From assembly GCA_041484845.1 (NCBI GenBank), contig JBGPIK010000015.1, forward strand, positions 1 to 36,728: a DNA stretch of 36,728 nucleotides. The letters are read 5' to 3'. This DNA comes from JBGPIK01 sp041484845 (GTDB taxonomy: Bacteria > Desulfobacterota > Binatia > UBA9968). The notes below the pieces were generated by a model that had not been told where the DNA came from, did not search any database, and worked only from the letters and a program-made list of their open reading frames with translations. This document shows, one piece after another, positions 32,990 to 36,728 of the stretch. The translations under genes were made by a program, and so were the position numbers. Position 1 is the stretch's first letter. Every line of letters starts with the position of its first letter.

Positions 32990-34795
32990 TCACTCCATGC
33001 CCTTTGCGCTATGCGCTTTACTTTCCGTCTGGTCACAATATTTCTGATGCCACAGCTCCAACATCATTAGATTCCAGATAAAAGGCCCGTAATAATCGCT
33101 GCTTTCGTGATCATGTTTTTGCAGCAGCGTTTCCAAGCCCGTGCGCCTAAAGTATCCCCTCTGCAACGGCTTGGCGTCGAGCAGTAGAGAGCGGGCGATA
33201 TCCTTAAATCCGGCATGGGTGCGCAACCAGCGGGCAACTGGAAGGCCAAATCCGTGTTTCTTTTTGCGCAAGATCTCTTCGGGAAGTAGTTTTTCAAATG
33301 CCTTCTTAAAAATGTAGCGCTTTTCCGATCCTTTGAGTTTCAGTCCGGCGGGGATTGTGCCGGTCAATTCTGCCAGATTGCGCTGTAGGTACGGGTAGCA
33401 GACCTTTACACCCGACGCTTCCGCCATACGGTTCACCTTAAATAGATCGTTATCCGCGATGCACATCTTTAGATCCATGTAGAGGAGTCGGTTCAGGGCC
33501 GTGGCGGAAGCGACCTTCCTAAAATGGCGGCGCGGCATCTCTAATGGGAACTCCTGATCGAGCGTGGCTGTGAAATCGTCCGTCAAAAATTCCCTGCTCT
33601 GTTGCCGTATATAGAGTTGATAGTGAAAGAATCTGTCCGGGTTGGGCTCGCTGGCGCGCTCAATGTAACGCCTTACCCTGGTTAGAGGATACACAGCAGG
33701 CAAGGACGTGCCGATGCGCTTACTCAGTACCTGCAAAGTGGGGGGTAACATATCGAACGGCAGAAAATGTTTCTCACCCAAATATCTTTCGTTGCCAGCA
33801 AAAAGCTCATCGCCGCCGTCTCCGGCGAACATTACATTGATACCGGCATCCTTAGCTGCACGCAGGCAAAAATAAGTCGGAATGGCGGAGGCGTTTGCAA
33901 ACGGCTCGTCGAAATGGGCCGCTAGCACCGGCACGGCAGCCAGCGCATCATCGGCGCTGACAAACCGTTCATGGGCGTCGGCATTAAAACGGGCCGCGGC
34001 TATTCGGGCATAACGAATCTCGTTATAACGCTCCTCGGCGAAACCCACCGAAAAGCTCTTAACCCGCCCGCGGCCGAGTTGGCTCATTAGACCGACCAAG
34101 GTGCTGCTGTCTGTGCCGCCGCTCAGGAAGGCTCCGATGTTCTCAGGACAAGAATCATGAGCTTCGAGTAACGAACGCACGGAACACTCTACCGAGGAAC
34201 GGATCAAATCCGCGGCGGTATCCGCGCGTAGAGTCTGATCCTCGTGATATTCGATATCCCAATACTGGCGGACACTGACAGAACCGCTTTGCCAAAGCAG
34301 GCACTGGCCCGGTTCAAGGCGCTTGATACCACGATAGATCGTGTAGGGCGCCGGAATGAATGAATGGTTAAGGAAAAAATAAATCGCGTTGGGGTCGATC
34401 TCTTTAGATACGAAAGGCGAGGCGGCAACGTATGAAATTTTTGGGGCGAAAATCACCGTTCCGTTGGCGCAACAATAGTAAAGAGAGCGAGTGCCAAAAG
34501 GATCCACCGCCAGCAGCAGTTTCTGCTTTTCAGAGTCCCAAAGAGCCAGGCGAAAACCGCCATGCAGATCTTCAACAAATGCGTCGCCTCTCTTACGGTA
34601 GTGGTCCAGCAATGCTTGGGCCACTTTGGATCTCGCCGGGCCATTGGCATCCAACAGCGGCGCCTCGCCGATCTGTATGTCGCCTTCGACAAAGAAGCGA
34701 ATACCTTCGACGGCGATGCCATTCGAAAAATCGGGCTCTCCGAGGGCCAGAAAGGTCGGTGGCGCGTCGTTCGAGGGACTAGCGAGTTTCAGCAT
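32990..34795 (-). CDS. AsnB-like amide synthase lacking the glutaminase cysteine
   Basis: About 601 residues from ATG 34795 (MLKLASPSND). The longer frame to 34888 adds residues from family C repeat and the neighbouring gene end. The PP-loop SGGTDSS is at 225-231, with GDGGDELFAGNERY and the DNDLFKVNRMAEASGVKVCY segment following, so ATP-dependent amide synthesis looks intact. The N-terminal glutaminase domain is degenerate: no Met-Cys start, no RGPDD and no NGEIYN, only residual structure such as HGGFRLALWDSEKQKLLLAV near 78-97. It must take ammonia from solution or a partner, or the domain has a regulatory role. The last residues (KAHSAKGME) are family C repeat. A four-helix-bundle gene lies 50 nt upstream. 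Confidence 0.85.
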   Translation of the reverse strand: MLKLASPSNDAPPTFLALGEPDFSNGIAVEGIRFFVEGDIQIGEAPLLDANGPARSKVAQALLDHYRKRGDAFVEDLHGGFRLALWDSEKQKLLLAVDPFGTRSLYYCCANGTVIFAPKISYVAASPFVSKEIDPNAIYFFLNHSFIPAPYTIYRGIKRLEPGQCLLWQSGSVSVRQYWDIEYHEDQTLRADTAADLIRSSVECSVRSLLEAHDSCPENIGAFLSGGTDSSTLVGLMSQLGRGRVKSFSVGFAEERYNEIRYARIAAARFNADAHERFVSADDALAAVPVLAAHFDEPFANASAIPTYFCLRAAKDAGINVMFAGDGGDELFAGNERYLGEKHFLPFDMLPPTLQVLSKRIGTSLPAVYPLTRVRRYIERASEPNPDRFFHYQLYIRQQSREFLTDDFTATLDQEFPLEMPRRHFRKVASATALNRLLYMDLKMCIADNDLFKVNRMAEASGVKVCYPYLQRNLAELTGTIPAGLKLKGSEKRYIFKKAFEKLLPEEILRKKKHGFGLPVARWLRTHAGFKDIARSLLLDAKPLQRGYFRRTGLETLLQKHDHESSDYYGPFIWNLMMLELWHQKYCDQTESKAHSAKGME

Positions 34796-34831
34796 AGGGC
34801 ATGGAGCATAGGGCATAGAACTAAATGCATG
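34792..34831. repeat. Family C repeat at the AsnB-3 start
   Basis: GCATAGGGCATGGAGCATAG followed by GGCATAG units overlaps the start codon of AsnB-3. It can supply several in-frame ATG codons and makes the true start uncertain. Confidence 0.65.
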
Positions 34832-34845
34832 GCAAGCATCACGCC

Positions 34846-35217
34846 TTAGTCGCGCAGGCTCTTTTGAAAATTTGTAATTTTTCGGCATAGCCGATCTAAC
34901 TGCTGAAGCAAAATTGTCACATCGCTTTCATCCAGCAGCTTACGTTTTTCCATTACGACCAATACATTAGCGTTCTCGAATGCAGAACGGCGCGCAATGT
35001 TCAGAAAACTTGAGAATTCCCGCCGTGAACTGCTACCGGAACCTTCAGCTATATTATTCGACATCGAAAGGCCCGATCCACGCAACTGTTCGGCGAATCT
35101 GTAGAGTTTTTTTGATTCCAGCTTGTCCGCAAGATCAAACAACGTCCCTCCGATTGCAATGGCGTCCTGCCATATCTCCAGATCCATAAACCGGAATTTT
35201 GGCCTCTTTCCTACCAT
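34846..35217 (-). CDS. Four-helix bundle protein (S23/IVP family), copy 2
   Basis: A 123-residue protein from ATG 35217, chosen for GAGGGAG 6 nt upstream; the frame back to 35445 is read from repeat and neighbour DNA. It shows the family pattern: MDLEIWQDAIAIGGTLFDLA, then SNNIAEGSGSSSRREFSSFL near 63-82 and NIARRSAFENANVLVVMEKR near 83-102. It is not closely similar to copy 1 (4435-4872), so they are separate acquisitions rather than a recent duplication. The function is unknown; no ribosomal RNA or reverse transcriptase is nearby. It points toward AsnB-3, 50 nt away. Confidence 0.87.
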   Translation of the reverse strand: MVGKRPKFRFMDLEIWQDAIAIGGTLFDLADKLESKKLYRFAEQLRGSGLSMSNNIAEGSGSSSRREFSSFLNIARRSAFENANVLVVMEKRKLLDESDVTILLQQLDRLCRKITNFQKSLRD

Positions 35218-35323
35218 CTCCGACTCCCTCGCCCCATGTTCTCTGCCCCTGCTCGCCCCTATTGGGCTTCCCGTCCTACTCCGGTCGCTTTGCACCAGGT
35301 AGACTTTATTGAGGGACTTAACA

Positions 35324-35352
35324 CTTTGCTCTATGCCCTTTGGCCCCATGCA
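35324..35352. repeat. Family C repeat downstream of the FemAB-like gene
   Basis: TTTGCTCTATGCCCTTTGGC and CCCATGC words, rc-related to the CATAGGGCATGG units elsewhere. It lies between the FemAB-like gene and the four-helix-bundle gene. Confidence 0.5.
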
Positions 35353-35363
35353 CTCCTCCACTC

Positions 35364-36416
35364 TTACGGAATATGGCGAACAATGCGCGGCCCAAGTGCC
35401 ATGGTCAGCTTCAGCGGCAAGCTGCGCCAAATGCGAATTGCCCATTGCAACTTGGGATTGAGCGGACTGGTATCGGGGATTCGCCGGCTCTTGATCGGAT
35501 AATAAATATAGGGAAGCGGACGCGGTTCAAATCCCCAGTGGCGTTTGAAATTAAAGGCGCCGGTTCCCTCTTTGCTGCGCCCGAAATCGAATATTTTGTA
35601 ACCGTGCGCCGCTCCGTAGCGCAGTACTTCCCAGTACATAAAATCATTAGGAGCGAGATTAAAACATTCCTTCAGCGCACCGCCGTAATACGGCATGACT
35701 TGATCTTTGTAGAAAAAGACCATCACTGCCGCCACCACCTTTTCACCGTACTCGATCAGAAATACCTTGCAGGCAGCGCCGAAACCTTCGACAAGCTTTT
35801 CAAAATAAGGATAGCCATAGACGGGAGTTCCCAAGTTACGCACGCTTGAGGCATAAACCTGATAGAATTCACGTAGCCGTTGATTGTCGATCACAGCCTT
35901 AAGGCCATTTTTTTCGCCTTGCCGCACCATGCGTCGCTGCTTTCTTGGAATGCGATTTAAATTGACCTCATCGCTCGGATCGATTGCGCTCATGAAGGTC
36001 ACGTAGAGATCCTTTTGTTTAACCGCCATTCCTGAACTTCCCGTCGTTGCCAGATCCTGTTGCAGATACGGATTTCCCCGGAGCTCGAGGTATTTGGCTT
36101 GACGCTCGGTCGCGATAGCCGTGGCCTTTTGGGTCAGCAAAGTTTCCGCTTCCGTGTTGCGAGCCAGGACTCCGCCGTACACGGCCAAGGGTATCGCCAC
36201 CAAGCTTCGGCCGAAAAGGAGGCTGCGAACAAGGAACAGCGGCAAAACGCCCTGCACTTCGCCCTTCTCCTCCGCCAAAAGGTAATAGGGCTCATAGCCA
36301 AAAGCGGTAGAAATGATCTCGCGCCATTTCCACTGATGGAAAAACGTCCCAGCCGAATGCGCCAACACAAATTCGTCCCAACGGGTATCGTAGTTTTCAC
36401 AAATTAACGCTTGCAT
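35364..36416 (-). CDS. FemAB-like GNAT-fold protein, PEP-CTERM/exosortase-associated
   Basis: A 350-residue protein with two GNAT-like halves typical of FemAB/methicillin-resistance-type proteins. The GTFFHQWKWREIISTAFGYE start (about 23-42), the YLELRGNPYL segment near 109-118, the PYYGGALKECFNLAPNDFMY strand and KIFDFGRSKEGTGAFNFKRH near 291-310 are what I know from the PEP-CTERM system-associated FemAB family. FemAB proteins attach amino acids from aminoacyl-tRNA; the exosortase-associated ones are uncharacterised and may modify the glycan or a secreted protein. ATG 36416 has no strong ribosome-binding site. The spacer upstream is family A repeat. Confidence 0.88.
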   Translation of the reverse strand: MQALICENYDTRWDEFVLAHSAGTFFHQWKWREIISTAFGYEPYYLLAEEKGEVQGVLPLFLVRSLLFGRSLVAIPLAVYGGVLARNTEAETLLTQKATAIATERQAKYLELRGNPYLQQDLATTGSSGMAVKQKDLYVTFMSAIDPSDEVNLNRIPRKQRRMVRQGEKNGLKAVIDNQRLREFYQVYASSVRNLGTPVYGYPYFEKLVEGFGAACKVFLIEYGEKVVAAVMVFFYKDQVMPYYGGALKECFNLAPNDFMYWEVLRYGAAHGYKIFDFGRSKEGTGAFNFKRHWGFEPRPLPYIYYPIKSRRIPDTSPLNPKLQWAIRIWRSLPLKLTMALGPRIVRHIP

Positions 36417-36466
36417 AGTGACCAGTGTTTTCAGTTTTGCGCTTCTGGGTTTCCTGTGGACAAGTA

Positions 36467-36600
36467 TTCACCACAGAGACACCGAGTTCGCAGAGTTCGG
36501 AGTATTTCTTCAATAAAAAACTCTTTTCTCGGCGCCCTCCGCGCCTCGGCGGTGAGATATCTGAATTTCTATTCACCACAGAGACGCAGGACGTGAGAAA
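36467..36600. repeat. Family A spacer repeats upstream of the FemAB-like gene
   Basis: Left arm TTCACCACAGAGACACCGAG (36468-36487) and a right arm CTCCGCGCCTCGGCGGTGAG near 36537-36556. A further left arm ATTCACCACAGAGACGCAGG starts near 36571. The ~312 nt from the FemAB-like start to the window edge otherwise holds only the possible gene tail at 36649. Confidence 0.83.
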
Positions 36601-36648
36601 AAATCGAAGTTTGGAGGTCTGAGTCATTCCTGCAGGCCAGCGGTTTTC

Positions 36649-36728
36649 TTACTCGTGTAAAATCACCCGCGCTCGGCTGTTGTGCCGATTCGGATCTACC
36701 GTGTGGCTGATAAGCCGCCCAAACTCGC
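36649..36728 (-). CDS. Possible 3' end of an upstream gene
   Basis: A minus-strand frame enters from beyond the window and ends at TAA (36649-36651), reading EFGRLISHTVDPNRHNSRAR then VILHE. It does not resemble a family I can name. It is listed because the next gene of a tightly packed locus is expected here and the sequence is not repeat. A second frame is also open through this stretch, so support is weak. Confidence 0.22.
   Translation of the reverse strand, partial: EFGRLISHTVDPNRHNSRARVILHE

Overview
The window is about 36.7 kb of a surface-polysaccharide (EPS) locus of the exosortase/PEP-CTERM type. It comes from a Gram-negative bacterium of moderate GC, roughly 50% by eye. Four proteins look like members of families that normally accompany exosortase systems: the PEP-CTERM-type sugar transferase at 6636-7847, the amidotransferase at 2406-4397, the FemAB-like protein at 35364-36416 and the acyl-CoA ligase-like protein at 10838-12403. 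The exosortase itself, PEP-CTERM substrates, polymerase and export genes are not in the window. The spacers are packed with low-complexity repeats of a style I associate with uncultured environmental lineages (Desulfobacterota, Nitrospirota, NC10 or Acidobacteria-like genomes). I cannot name the taxon.

Nearly everything is on the minus strand, so the reading order runs from high to low coordinates. Right part: a FemAB-like transferase, a four-helix-bundle protein, a glutaminase-dead AsnB-like protein, then a sugar-modification block. That block holds a TylC3/NovU-type C-methyltransferase, a DUF4910 peptidase-fold protein, an SAM methyltransferase, a polysaccharide pyruvyl transferase-like protein, a small secreted FG-GAP protein, a GT2, an RfbF-like cytidylyltransferase, a PIG-L deacetylase and an NAD-dependent epimerase. 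Next come a secreted FG-GAP/ThuA fusion and a Wzx flippase. Centre: a second AsnB leads an acyl module of two acyl carrier proteins, a FabZ-like dehydratase, a FabL-like enoyl reductase, an AAC(3)-fold acyltransferase, a KAS III and an AMP-forming acyl ligase, followed by a NadE-like synthetase. Left: a VpsJ-like (alpha/alpha)6-barrel protein, the PEP-CTERM-type sugar transferase, a vapBC toxin-antitoxin pair (the only plus-strand genes), a second four-helix-bundle protein, a third AsnB, a GT4 and the 5' part of an AlgD-like GDP-mannose dehydrogenase.

Working model (inference): AlgD and RfbF start GDP-uronate and CDP-sugar supplies. The methyltransferases, epimerase and deacetylase shape an unusual, possibly branched or amino sugar. 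The acyl module makes a dedicated acyl chain that an N-acyltransferase could place on an amino sugar. AsnB and NadE-type enzymes amidate uronates or similar acids. Glycosyltransferases build the repeat unit and Wzx flips it.

The most unusual structure is in the spacers. At least six repetitive sequence families occur. Family A forms nested inverted repeats that bracket whole spacers between consecutive genes, from just after a stop codon to about 6-22 nt before the next start. Repeat DNA also runs into the ends of several reading frames. The block 17157-30892 is nearly free of these repeats and several of its genes are joined by 1-nt or 20-nt overlaps, so the locus looks mosaic.
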